Origin: Ornithodoros turicata
Taxonomy: Eukaryota; Arthropoda; Arachnida; Ixodida; Argasidae
Assembly: GCF_037126465.1 (NCBI RefSeq)
Contig: NW_026999471.1
Span: 62,001-126,000, forward strand
Length of the DNA: 64,000 nt
Direction of reading: 5' to 3'
Position 1 is the stretch's first letter. Each line of letters begins with the position of its first letter. The position numbers were made by a program, and so were the translations under genes. Below are positions 19,100-30,900 of the stretch, piece by piece. The notes beneath the pieces were generated by a model, which was not told where the DNA came from, searched no databases, and was given only the letters and a program-made list of their open reading frames with translations.

Positions 19100-20792
19100 A
19101 GTGATCCTCTACCCCCCCCCCCCCCCAGGATTTGTCCTGCGATGCCTGTGGGGCTCCGTCCTCGTTTCAAGTTTCCCTAAGTTTCAAGAGCACTATGCTG
19201 CGGCACATAACATCAAAATCCCTTGGAAATGTTACATCTGTAACGAGGGAGTCTTCAACCTTGTCCGCTCGATATCTTCACACATGACGAAATGTGGTTG
19301 AAGACGACCCGCTGCCACGCAGCCAGCGGCAGCCAATGCGGCGCCTACTACAAACTCAGATAGGCTGGCGGCGTCGGCCCCCCTAAAGGACCAATCTGAG
19401 AGGGTAGGAATCCAGGGAAGCAATGTTGCCTGAACACAGGAAATAATTTAACGTGGCAAATGGACCGTTTTCGAACTTCGTGCTCTGGCTAATTTAGAGG
19501 TGACCTTGATCAACCATGCTTTTATCAATCAAGAACTCGCCAAACGATTCACATCAAGGTCCCTCATGAGCATTCGAATGCAATGGCACCAGGACAGATA
19601 CAAAAAGATCCTCCAGGGGGCTTCAAAAGCATCCAGCAGTGCAAAAGCAAAAGCATTCAAAAGCTACGGCACGCACGGTAACACTGGCCCCTACTCCAAT
19701 GAATGGACAGGGTTCCGACGGAGGAACTACGAACCCTCGTAAACAAAGAGATTTGGCCGAGGCAGACCACACTTAGGGACGACACAAACATGTAAGCCTC
19801 ATACGCCCGGAAATCAATGAATGCAACAACTCAGGGAAAAGAGGCGCTGACGCCAGGAATCGAACCTGGCGTCAGGGCCTCTTTTCCGTTAGTTGTTGCA
19901 TTCATACGAACCCTCCTCCCGACACGATGGCGCCTTCTAATCTAACAACGCCTGCGGTCGAAGAAGATGGAGAACTGGAGAAGACAACTCACGAGAGGCC
20001 TTCGTCTGTGACAGCCACAACCCGAACTATTGATGAAAATGAAGAGCGATCTCCTGAGAGAGCCCCGGAGGGCGCTGCTACTGCGGGGGGGGGGGGGGGG
20101 GGGGGCTCGGGCGTGCCCGGTGACGCCTCAGACCCCATGGATGCCTCCGTCTTATCAGCACAACTACTGAAGCCTACGGCCTGAACGCCAATACTTCGCA
20201 ATCTACCGAGCCAGATCAGGACTACAACTCCTGTGATTCTTATGAAATTTCGCAGCTCGCCGAGCTGCTGGCGGCGGTTGGACCTAGTCCACCTCAACCA
20301 AACTGGGTCGTCGACCCCTCTGGCTCGAGGGGTTCGTCTACGGACACCTCTCATACGATTTCAGCGTTCTCTACGGAGGCAGTGACAACTCGCCCGGCAT
20401 TACAAATAGCGGTTGGCGATACTGGAATGGCCACCGGTGTTGACGGGGGATCTGTGGGGGAGACGGCTCCGGGTTTGGCCGGGCCTGCGGTTTCCGCGGC
20501 GGCAGGGGTGCCTCCACAGGTCACTGCTCTCAACGTGCCCATAACTCAGGGGATCTCCAGCATAACAAACGACTTTTTCGAAGCTGGAATCAGGGATGCC
20601 TCGTTGGCGAAATGACTCTTCACCAGTCCTCTATCTATGTCTGACCTAAAGCGGATATTCCAACACTTCGGCGTTGAGCTGGAAGCGAAGAGGTCCCGGG
20701 GCGGCCCTCCCAGTCAAAAATGATCGAATCAAGAAGGCAGTCAATAGGAAAGAAAGAAAAAGGACTCGGTTCGACGAGCACCAACCCAGACA
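19100..20792 (+). mobile_element. R2-like element, copy 3: 5' half only
   Basis: This plus-strand copy matches the N-terminal part of copy 1. Zinc finger sequence FQEHYAAAHNIKIPWKCYIC and NEGVFNLVRSISSHMTKC lies at 19176-19301, a Myb-like segment INQELAKRFTSRSLMSIRMQ at 19520-19580, and linker motifs ITNDFFEAGIRDASLAK and NRKERKRTRFDEHQ at 20555-20780. A one-base-type shift separates the first finger pair from the second. A 21-base G-run (20085-20105) encodes poly-Gly. Homology ends near 20790, before the RT. LINE copies usually lose the 5' end, so loss of the 3' end here points to later deletion or replacement. Confidence 0.75.
19739..19904 (-). mobile_element. 166-bp tRNA-related SINE-like insertion with 11-bp target duplication
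   Basis: The insertion is bracketed by TACGAACCCTC at 19728-19738 and 19905-19915. On the minus strand it contains GGTTCGATTCC, a perfect tRNA B-box/T-loop sequence, inside a stem CTGACGCCAG/CTGGCGTCAG. The pairing extends outward (GGAAAAGAGGC, then GAATGCAACAAC), making a hairpin of roughly 38-bp arms over 19815-19904. No full tRNA cloverleaf or clear A box is present. The other 75 bp ends in CTTTGTTTAC. It disrupts the R2-like copy 3. Confidence 0.75.
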
Positions 20793-20965
20793 ACACAGTG
20801 ACGTCCAGTGGATGTCCATGCGGGAAATGTGGGATATCCACGGGATATCCCGCCATGTCCCGCGGAGATCCATGGAACAGAAGACCGTCCACCAGAAGAC
20901 GTCCCACGGCAATCCTATGGACTTCGTGTGGGACATGTCACGGACATGATATGGACCTGCCGGGA
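20793..20965. repeat. Cluster of GGATGTCC/GGGATATCC palindromic motifs
   Basis: From the point where R2-like homology stops, motifs such as GTGGATGTCC, GTGGGATATCCAC, GGGATATCCC, GTGGGACATGTC and GGACATGATATGG follow closely. This resembles the subterminal repeats of a DNA transposon, but I did not find clear terminal inverted repeats. Confidence 0.45.
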
Positions 20966-22495
20966 TATGCGTACTATACCGCAGGTGTTCGGCACCCTTC
21001 AACATCTTTGCATTGAAGCGTGGCTATATGGTTTCCTGATTGTGGGAAATGAGACATTATCACGCAACACGGTTGCTTAATTCAAATTGTCATGACTTTT
21101 TTATTGCAAATAGTAGATGTAGTATGTAACATACACAATATGACTAGAAGCACTAATAAAACATACTTAATTAATTAAAGTGAAAACTTGTACTGTGAGG
21201 ATGGGAGCTTGCACAGCTTGCCAATTCACCAAGCCATTTAACCCACTTACACAAATGACAATTGCAAGCTGAAGTACATAACATAAAACCAGAATCCTTA
21301 CGTATTTACATATTCGCTCTAGTTAAGTATAAGCCGCGTTATGCTTTATATAGGTTTGAAAAATATCACATCAATGAGCATAGCATCTAGTGCGCCATGA
21401 GCATTTTACACATAAAAACAACTGAAAACTAACACGGAAAACTATAACCCTTACGAACAACTGCTGCATGAAACAACTACACATGAGTCCTTGCATTAGA
21501 AATGATGAATATCCGAAACTGTGGAAGAACATTGAATGGAAAGTTTAAAGCAAAAAGATGTTGGTTAAAAATGCTTTGTAAACATGAAATGATCAAGCTA
21601 ATGCAATCTCAATCATGGTCAGCTGATGCAGAAAAAAAAAAACTAAAGTAAACAGCAAGGAAGAAGTCAAAAGTCCAATGTTGAAACTTGTATTATAAAT
21701 GATTACTTCCCCTTTAACAAAGGGCACCAAAATTAAATGGTTGAAGCAAACAGTCGTTTGCAGAAAAGTAAATGTTTAAAAAAATATGGCATGAACTAGG
21801 TGGTGCTAGTTCAACCATAGTAAGCTGGAATACAAAAACAGCTGCAGCAAAAAACCAGAAGTTTCACATGACTGTTCCTAGCACTATAACTATGTGTTCA
21901 AAGCAAAAGATCAGAAGCGACATTTTGGGGTACATTATTATTCCCACAAAAATTAGTGTTTTCCAAACGGGAAATACTTTTACTTTTGGTCAAGGTGACA
22001 TTGCATAACTACGAAACGCATGGAATGCTGTAACGTATAAAAAGAGAACAGTTTTCCAGGTATTCACCCTGCTATTACATGTAAGAGTGGCCGTGAAGTT
22101 TTACTTGAGATTCAAAGGCGACTGAAAAGCATGGTAGCTTCACACGTAGCACCATGGTGACGAAAAAGCAACGCGATGTTCCCTTACCATAACTTAAAAA
22201 CTAAAATTTTACAATAGAGTGTTGGTTATAGTTAAGCATAATGAAGGCATGCCAACAGGAACACTAGAATAGACAAGCACGCACATACGCCATTCAACTT
22301 TAACCGACATGTGTTAGCCTATGTCTCTCCCAAGCTCTTTCAAAAAGATTACTTCACTTGGAATCAGGAATAGTGAGTGGTGGCTAACGGTATTCACAGC
22401 CACATCAACACGGAAGAGCGTAATGTCCTCCCTTCTGCATCGTGTCACAGAAGGGGTTATTCTGTTTTGGGATGGCTGCGAGTAACATTAGCCAC
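20966..22495. other. AT-rich stretch without recognisable gene or repeat
   Basis: The sequence is AT-rich, with many stops in all frames and no family-like translation. It separates the R2-like copy 3 from the next MITE. Confidence 0.5.
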
Positions 22496-22497
22496 TA

Positions 22498-23270
22498 TAC
22501 AGGGTGTTTCACCTAAAGTGATAAAAAAGTTCTAACTTGCGACGTACTCGCCGGAGGATTGTGGGACTTTTTGCAATTACCTTCTGGAAACCTTTGCTGG
22601 CATTTAGGAAGGCTTTGGACAATTTTTAATTGTGCAACTTTTTGTTCAATTGAACTTTGAAAATTGCTAGAGAACCTCACTTTTTTTAATAGAAATATGA
22701 AGTCCTCCATGGGTAACCACATACACAACAAAAACTATGCACAGTATCGCAACAGATATAGTCTAAGAAAATTATTCCGCTTTAGCCCCACATGCTCCAT
22801 TGCCACAAAGAAGAACGTACGGGAGATGCGGGGAGAGGAGGAAGGGTTCCCGCCTCTTGCTTTATTATTATTTCCCACGCTTTGACCTTGACGGTGGTGA
22901 CAAGGAAAAACAAATGAAGGAGGGGACACTTCCTCCTTGAGGCACACATTCCTATGAGAAAATCATGCAGGCAGGGCTGAAGCCTCATTTTTACTAATTT
23001 TTTTCGAGTATTTCTGTTGCGATATTGTGAACAGTTTTTGCTGGGTATGCGGTGATCCGTGGAGGAGTTCATATTTCTGTAAAAAAAAGTTTCGCTTGGC
23101 AATTTTCATACTTAAATTGACAAAATAAATTTCGCGCAATTAAAAATTGGCCAAAGACTTCCTTAATGATGGCAAAAGTTTCCACAAGGTAATTGCCGAA
23201 AGTCCCACAATCCTCTGGCAAGTACATCGCTAGTTAGAATTTTTGATGACTTTTGGTGAAACACCCTGTA
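22498..23270. mobile_element. 773-bp foldback MITE, TACAGGGTGTTTCACC ends, TA duplication
   Basis: Left end TACAGGGTGTTTCACC (22498) and right end GGTGAAACACCCTGTA (ending 23270) are inverted repeats flanked by TA on both sides (22496-22497, 23271-23272). The arms continue inward for a few hundred bases with moderate divergence: GAGGATTGTGGGACTTT at about 22554 is matched in reverse at about 23198-23214. Inner parts around GAAATATGAAGTCCTCCATGG also pair. TA duplication suggests mobilisation by a Tc1/mariner-type transposase. No coding sequence is visible. Confidence 0.85.
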
Positions 23271-23551
23271 TAGGCCTACTTCCCTGTGAAAGTCATCTTT
23301 TGAAAGAACTCAGGAAAGACATTGCCTAAGTTACCCACATTAAGCTGTTCGTGCGTGCTTGTCCGTCCTAGTGTTACACTCTGCATTCTTTCATCATTGT
23401 CACCCCTTGAAGCATTTTGTAGTTGTACAAAACCAGCATGACTGATGCATCAAGACAGTTAAGACACTGTAAAGTCATTCCATATTTGCACACAAGAAAA
23501 CTGTACATAGCTGCCACCTTTTGCCCTTATTTAGTCCTTCCACTCTTTCGC

Positions 23552-24988
23552 TTATTTACACGCCCTGTCGTGGCGCTCTTTGGCGTGCCTCAGCCACGAT
23601 TTTATGTTGTGCTCCACTTCGCTGCGTGTGGCGTTCTTCAGCAGCCGCTTGGACATCACGATGCCTAGAAGAATTATGACACATCTGTTAGAAAAATGCC
23701 ATGTCACTAGGGCATGTACTATTGAACCTGAGTACAGTCAAATTTTCTAGCAAACACATTACCTGATACTTACCGCAAATTCGGTGCAAAATATAGCTAG
23801 GCCTGACTTTTTCGGGTTATATTTCTTAGCAAATTCAGGGATAAAAATTATAACTTTCTTCAAAAATTCAGCACGTGACTAAACCCAGATTGCGTTTAAT
23901 CGTGTTGAGTCAGGTGTTGACTTTCAGTTTAGTCGTCATGATGTTTTTATTTTGATGCTCTTCATAATCATGCTTATGTGTTTACAATAATGTTTTCTTT
24001 CGCTGTTTTTCTTCGGTTATTGGGAATTTGGGACCCCCTGGTCCAGCAGTACCCGATAGTCGCTCATTTGCTTCAGGGCGTATTGAGCGTAATCAGGTAT
24101 ATATAATTGTAAAAAGCCAGGGCTTACACATAACCCAGAAAAGTCAGATCCTACGCATCATGCACACAAAAGCATAAACATAATTTTTATACTTACTGCA
24201 TAATGCATGTCAAAGAAGGTTACACAAGACTGATTAGTGACAACAGGCAGACACTGTTTTCCTTATTGTGTCTTTACATGCAGTATTCTATTACTGTTAC
24301 TCATACATAATTTTACGTATTCTGCTAGAGTAGGTGGATTTCTCAGTACTTCACCGCAATGTTACAACTTAGTATACTGCGCGAACTCTGATTGTATCTA
24401 GAAGAAACAGCAGTTATGGAGCACAGGGGGAAAACTCACGGAATATGGCGTTGCAGCACAAAAGGTCGCAGAATTTCATTTTCCCTTTTCCGCCTTGCCA
24501 ACTGAATGATGTTGCCACCTCATCAGTCATCAGAGCACGAAGAATTCTTTGAGTTGCGTCCCTCGTGTTTGTCCCTCCGTACTTCTGAAGCATTGCCACC
24601 TGAATGAAGTCACCTGGTGATTATGCATGAACTTTGTACTCATTAGCAATTAGCACTAGTGCGATGAGAATGGAAATTAGCGACCGTTAGAAATGGTGAC
24701 AAGGAGCTGCTGATCGAAGCTGTATTACAACAGTTATGATAGTGATTCGGTCAACGCAACTGCAAACAGGACACACCATTTTTTGCATCTCGCTTTCCTC
24801 ATTGGGGGAACTGTCAACATCCAGGAACCGCTCAAGCACTGCATAAGGCTTAGTGTCATCACTCTCCTCAGTGGCCATTTGTGATGTGCGTTGTTGCAGG
24901 GCAGATGATATATCATTCAACTGTGTAGAGTGGTCTTCTTGGACGGCCCTTAGAGCATGGAGCAACCTCAGTACCTCGTTTTCAAAGG
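23552..24988 (-). CDS. Exons 10-12 of the DUF4806-type gene (coiled helix and DUF4806 domain)
   Basis: Exon 10 (24988-24777) encodes a helical stretch FENEVLRLLHALRAVQEDHS with heptad-like Leu spacing, then a PYAVLERFLDVDSSPNEES segment. Exon 11 (24599-24440) reads VAMLQKYGGTNTRDATQRIL, RALMTDEVATSFSWQGGKGK and KFCDLLCCNAIF. Exon 12 (23664-23552) reads IVMSKRLLKNATRSEVEHNI and KSWLRHAKERHDRACK, then stops. The pattern GGxNxxDAxxRIxxxLMTxxxAxxxSWxGxxGKxxF, followed by a T-x-x-EVE-x-x-I-x-x-WL ending, matches my knowledge of DUF4806. Confidence 0.8.
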
Positions 24989-27900
24989 CTGCAAATGTAT
25001 GGTGGGCATATGTAAGAGAAATACACTGCCTGAAAAAGGGCATTACGACATATATCCAGAAAGCCTGCCTTAAAAAAAAACACCTTGTTATGTGAGATAT
25101 CTTCCTACCCCAATGTGAGCAACGTTTCAATGGACTGAAAGCAAAATGTAATTATGTGACTGTACAGTTTTGCCTTAGTGAATGCACTAAAATGTAATCT
25201 TCCAAATTCCATACATTTTATAAGTTTAACTTGTAGTGTTCATGCTGATTACCTGCAACCACAGGTGTTACCATGGGAATACACTAAGGACTCTATGCAT
25301 GGGGGAGGAGGCTATTCAAACGTGAAGGAAAGAACGTCAGGTTCAGGTAATAACTAGAGCTGTGCGAATCAGATTTACAAAAGTCAGCAGATTGCAAATT
25401 CGATATGAATAATCTCTGTAGAGTGTAAATCAGATTCAACAATTTGCAAATGCTCCTGCCCTAATAATTCCAATATCTTAGATTAAAAGATCTCCTAAAG
25501 TTGTGCATGTCAGATGGGGTATTGCCACTCATGGATACAAGAAGGGGGATGAAAAAGATTGCTTGTTGTGCAAGAGTTGCAAGAATTCCTTTGGCATATC
25601 TGTCATGGGAGATACTTCACAGTGATCTCCTGTCATACAGTTGTATACTGCACTGCTGTGTGGTACAACACTGATACAAGTAAATGTGCGCATGAGTTAA
25701 CTCTTTGATGATATCAGGTGAGGTAAACTTGCAATAATTCTGCTGAAGGTAGGTGCTACGCCTTATTTGAGTCATAGTCAGAGAGTATTTGAAGATTTCG
25801 AATACGAAAAACAGGATGTGAATACTCTTCATACCATACAAATCATGTCAGATGTTGAATTTGTATTTGGAAATTGGAATATTCGTGCAACTCTAACAAT
25901 AGCTAATCACTCTAGCTGGTTTCAAAACCAGTTTCAAAACTGTTTGAATAGCCACACCCTCTCAGTGCTAGTCTTTCTCGCTTAGCAAGCTGATGTGTGA
26001 AATTCGATTCTTACAAACCAGTTATGTGCAGAGCGGACCTGCCAGGAATATGAATGGCGATGAGAGCTAATACATAATCGCGGCTGGAAATATCCATTGT
26101 AAGCACATCGGTAGCAAGGATACATAACTAATGACCAGAAAGAAAATTTTTCACACAAACATGCCTAGGGCGATAATAGGGCCACAGCAACTGTGTTACA
26201 GGGATTCCCATGCTGTAAGGACAATGTTATCACTCAAGTCAAACCACCTCTAGGCAGAAAGCTGGCTGTAGGAGAATTTGAGGCTTGCATGTAAGCATCA
26301 ATCTGTGGCGTCGGTGGCACCTGTTGTGTATTCTGCAAGTAACTTCCACTCCGGTCTGAACAATCACAATTGTTGTTATCTTAATATCAGGTCAGGCTTT
26401 ACTGTCATACCTCTTGGTAGCGTAGCAAAAGTGTGACGTACTGAAGGATCAAACTCCTGTCTCAAGTCTGTCGTGCCAAAATGCTGTGACCCAGACAAGC
26501 ACAACTGAGATCCCTGAGTGCTATCACTTGCTGCATTGGAGACAAGCCTATGAGACACAGTGCTATATCTAAAATATCCTGCTACTGTACAACACCTCAC
26601 AATACCTGAGATGCTCCTTGCGCTCCGTGCCGGGATACGTTTCGGTGGTACTCTTACACTGGCCTCCCTGTTGGACACTGAAAACGAGGCAGCGCTATAA
26701 AGACACGCTGCTGAGCTATGCTAGCAAAGACCAAAACTTCAATATATCATACATTATTGCAAGCGAGGATTTGCATATCAGCACCTTCCATGCAATGTTT
26801 TATGGCTGTAGGGGTAGTTCTTATACTTGTACCTCTATCCAGGCGATGCTGGGAATGACGAGCAGATGCATATGGTGTGCTACGTGCGTCACTGGGTAAC
26901 TCTGGTACCGATATATATGCTGAGTGCTCATAAGCGCTACCAAAGGTTGTAGTGTCTGAAGTGTTGAATGAAGCGTATTAGCCCACACACTGATCATCCA
27001 ATCAGAGTACTGTCTTACTATACAAAATTGCTCCACGACTTGGATGACACAGCTCAGTAGAATCTTCCTCCTCTGGCATTAGAACATCTTCAAGGTCTTC
27101 ACTGGCAGGTCCTGAGAAAGAAACATTCAAGCTAGCTACTGGCTCTGCATTATATTACATTTCTGAATCTGTTTAGACGTATTGCTGAATCTAAGTATAG
27201 AGTAACATGGTATGGATGGTTCAAACATTCGTACTGAAAGCATTACAAACAGTTACCCCCCACCCCCTATATAGAGGTCATGTGCTGGGAAACTTCACTC
27301 ATATTTTCGCGTGTAGTGCGTTTCCGCCTTGCTGCACAAACATGTATTTACCCCAAATCTAAACATTCAGGAACAACTAGACTTTGTGTAACGAAATAGA
27401 CGGAGATAAAGAGACAAAAATTTCCATCCTGTTGCTATTCATGATGTCATATGTATTATGATAGTAGTCATCATACCTCTGTGAGTTACAGGAGAGACTG
27501 GGTAACTAGAAGAACGGTTCAGTGATTGACCACTAGGAGTTGAAGGCACGTGCACGGAATCGTGGTCTGTGTAGAAGGTGATGTTGCTGCCAGGGAGAGA
27601 GCCTGAAATGGTCCACGGGGTCACATATGTAAATAATATACTTATTTCAGCAACATACGTGAAATACATACCTTGAGAAGTTGCGATGCCAGAATTGCAT
27701 GGATGGTTGCGGCTTTTCTGCTTCACACGCTTTGTAACCTCTCCCATGAATTTCAAGAAAGTAAGGACAAATTACTTATGCGTAGGGTTTGACCCTTTGC
27801 GTTATATGCAGTCATTGCCCATATTTACACACTGGATTGAAACTAGCAATAACTGTGCTTTTTAAACCATGTTTTCAACACACACACACACACAAGTGAT

Positions 27901-30900
27901 CCAGAGGTGCCTATCGACCCCCCCCCCCCCCCCATATTTTATATGCATTTTTTTGGGTGCTTCCGTGTGACTCGGATAGCAACAAAACATTGCTCTTTTC
28001 TGGCGAACTTCAACTTTATGGGATGCAGAGCTCGTCGAATGCGCAGTTCTTACGGACGATGCTTAAACCTACGCTGTTTTGAGCAGACATTACGGCCCAT
28101 AAAAGGGACAGAGTATGTTAGAAAGCATTGTATTTGATTGGTGACAGTCCATTTTACTGTATCAAAGCAAGTTTTACCATTGCGCTCGGGGCCAGACGGG
28201 CTAGACGCTTGTGGCATGCGCGAAATTTGCAAGCTACGTGCAAGTTCACAATTTTTTGCAGCGTAAAATTTAGAAATCTCTTCCTCAAATTTTTTGGCGG
28301 ATAACCCCTGTGTTGTATTTTTAACAAAATGTGGATTCCCGCGGGTGCACTGTAAACCGCAGTAACAAATTGGAAAGTTGTGAAAATTTTACAAGATGCA
28401 CATTTTTTAACGAAACATTTGGTGGGGGGGGGGGGTTGGGTAAGAAGCATGATCAACGTGCCATTGGATGCAACGTCTTCCTAGCAAGATATAGCAACAA
28501 TGTCACAGAAGCACTTTTTGTTGAACTCAGATTACACTTTTTCAACTGAAGGTACTTGTATGCACTGAGGCGCAGCATAGTGAAGGAAAAACTGGCTGGC
28601 TAAGTCACAAAACAGAAGAAGGAAATAAAACACTAAGCAGTTGCATTATTGAACAGAAAATAACGATTGCACACACGAGTTTTCCTCGTTCAAGACCCGA
28701 CGGTTGTGCAGTGAGCGCTCATCAATCTGTCAATCTTTTGCATCAATGAAACTTTTATCCTGCTCGTGGTGGAGATAGGGGTTCAATGCAGGCTTTATGG
28801 TACTCTTTGCTTGCTTTTAGACGTGTGTCATCCGGCACGCGTCAGTCGAGTTCTTGATATGGGTGGCATAAAAAAGATATTAACAGTGATCAAGTACTGG
28901 CTGCAAATAACACAAGCGGATAATGATTTCTCCAGTACATTCCTGGGGTGCGCCATTGTTCCTTTTATTTTTTGCATGCATGTGTTAGCACATTCCAGAT
29001 CGCTAGCAGATCCATTTAGCTATCCACTGCTCTTGCCGGCTGAGCAGCTGTTATGAGCGATTTTTTCGCTTCATACTTCAACAGTTTAGATATACATTAA
29101 GAGAAAAACGTTTTCAGATAGGCTATTTCCGGGAATTTGTTGTGTACAACGCTTCACTGCATTGCTCAGGCCCAGCTCATCTAAAGTTTGTTTCACGGTC
29201 ATCTTCCACATAGGGGACACTTATTTCAGAGAAACATCCCTCCTATGCAAGACGACAACGAAATAAACATAGACCTAGCCTGGATAATGCAGTGCCATAC
29301 TTTTCTCCAGACTAGAAATGACCCGAAATAGCTTATTTGATATTGAAAGTTATGGCACCCATGACTGACAATTTTTTTTTCTTGTACGCACATCTGCACT
29401 GTCGGTGCACAAAACAAAACATCGTATATTGCAGATACTAAGTAAGGTTTATATATGTGCAAGGGGAGTGCACGCTACAAAGATGCTACTCTGTTTCCAA
29501 TAGGAATGCACTAACACACACATGAAAAAACGAAAAAGGATGAACAAAAGGATGGCGCGCCACAGGAACTTACTGAGTGAAAGCATCCTCCACTTGTACT
29601 CAGTGCAGGTAATACTTCATTACTGTTCATGTCGTGCTTACTCTACTCATGTCAACGACCCGACTGGCGGATGCCACCACAGTCAAAAAGAACTATATTG
29701 TACCATAAAGCCGGAATGGACCCCTGTCTCCATGTCTTTCATTGTCTCGCACGAACCAGCACCCCGAGCTGGATAAAAGTTCCGTTGGGACACATGATGG
29801 TAAGGTTGTTGAGCGCTCACTGAGCAACCGTCGGGTCTCGAAGGAGGGAAAGATGTGTTTGTAATCGTTCCATAAAGTTAAATTTCTTTAGAATGAAACA
29901 ATGTTCTGTTGCGTTCCGAGATCTCAGTTATCTCGCGACGTAAACCCCCAATTATTATTAATATGTTGCATTCTGAGCCCTCAGGAACAACCAAAAGAAT
30001 TGAAATAAAATTCCAAGCGGGGTTTTGAGCGCCACCTCTGGATCATTAGGCGTGGAATGGCCCAGGAATAAAAGTTGCCAAACCAAGAACTCGGAGCTAC
30101 TTCAACTACATTTTGACCTCAGCAGTTGCTGGTGTACAATGCTCAGTAAACAAGGTGTTTACTGTTAAAAGTGAACTGGGTCAATTCAGTTGTTGTTTCA
30201 TCCTATTGTACTCGTGTGTCCTAAGTGTAACTTGGAACATGCCCACAGCAGATACTGAACAGAAGGTTGAGGTGCACAAGGGGCATGATCACTGCAATAT
30301 TTTTGCAAGCATCAGCAGGCATCAGCAAAATGGGAGCGGTTGAATAACAGAGGTATAGATATCATACCTGGAGGAGGTGGCAATGTTGCTTGCCCACTGT
30401 CACTATCAGAGCTGCTGCTGTGTATCAGTCGAGACGGTTTCCTTCGCACACGTTTTGGCTCTGCATCCGACTGCAAGTCTGATGTCTGTTCAGCTGCAGG
30501 GAGCTTTTTCCTTGCATCTTCATAGGAGCCTATTTCCAAAATAAAATCATCACATTAGGTTGTCTTTCAGCTTGGGAAGCTCACACAGTTAACTCCTTGA
30601 CGAGCTAGCGGTGGGAGAAATGCAGGACATGGGCTTGGTCCTTTTGGATGTGATACAAGCAGAAACGACATGAAGCTCGGACGCACACATGTGTAAAGAA
30701 ACTTCGGACAGGCACTTACTAAATCCATCTAGCACACCGCACTCCACTCTTCTCCAGTCTTGCGCTGGTGTTTGTCCCTTGATTACCATAGTTCTCAGTT
30801 TGTTTGAATTCTTCTCAGGTGGCCACCAACAAAACATCCCGTCCACCCAGCTTGCATGTACCACAGCTACGTCGTTGTTTTCTCCAGGAAATTTCACGAT

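Noticed and set aside
19815..19904. A tRNA gene, because of GGTTCGATTCC
   Set aside because: The T-arm motif lies in a 38-bp-arm hairpin with no acceptor, D or anticodon arms and no A box. It is flanked by a target duplication, so it was called a SINE-like insertion.
22664..23102. Two similar open frames on opposite strands
   Set aside because: Both are translations of the two arms of the same foldback MITE, which explains their similarity.
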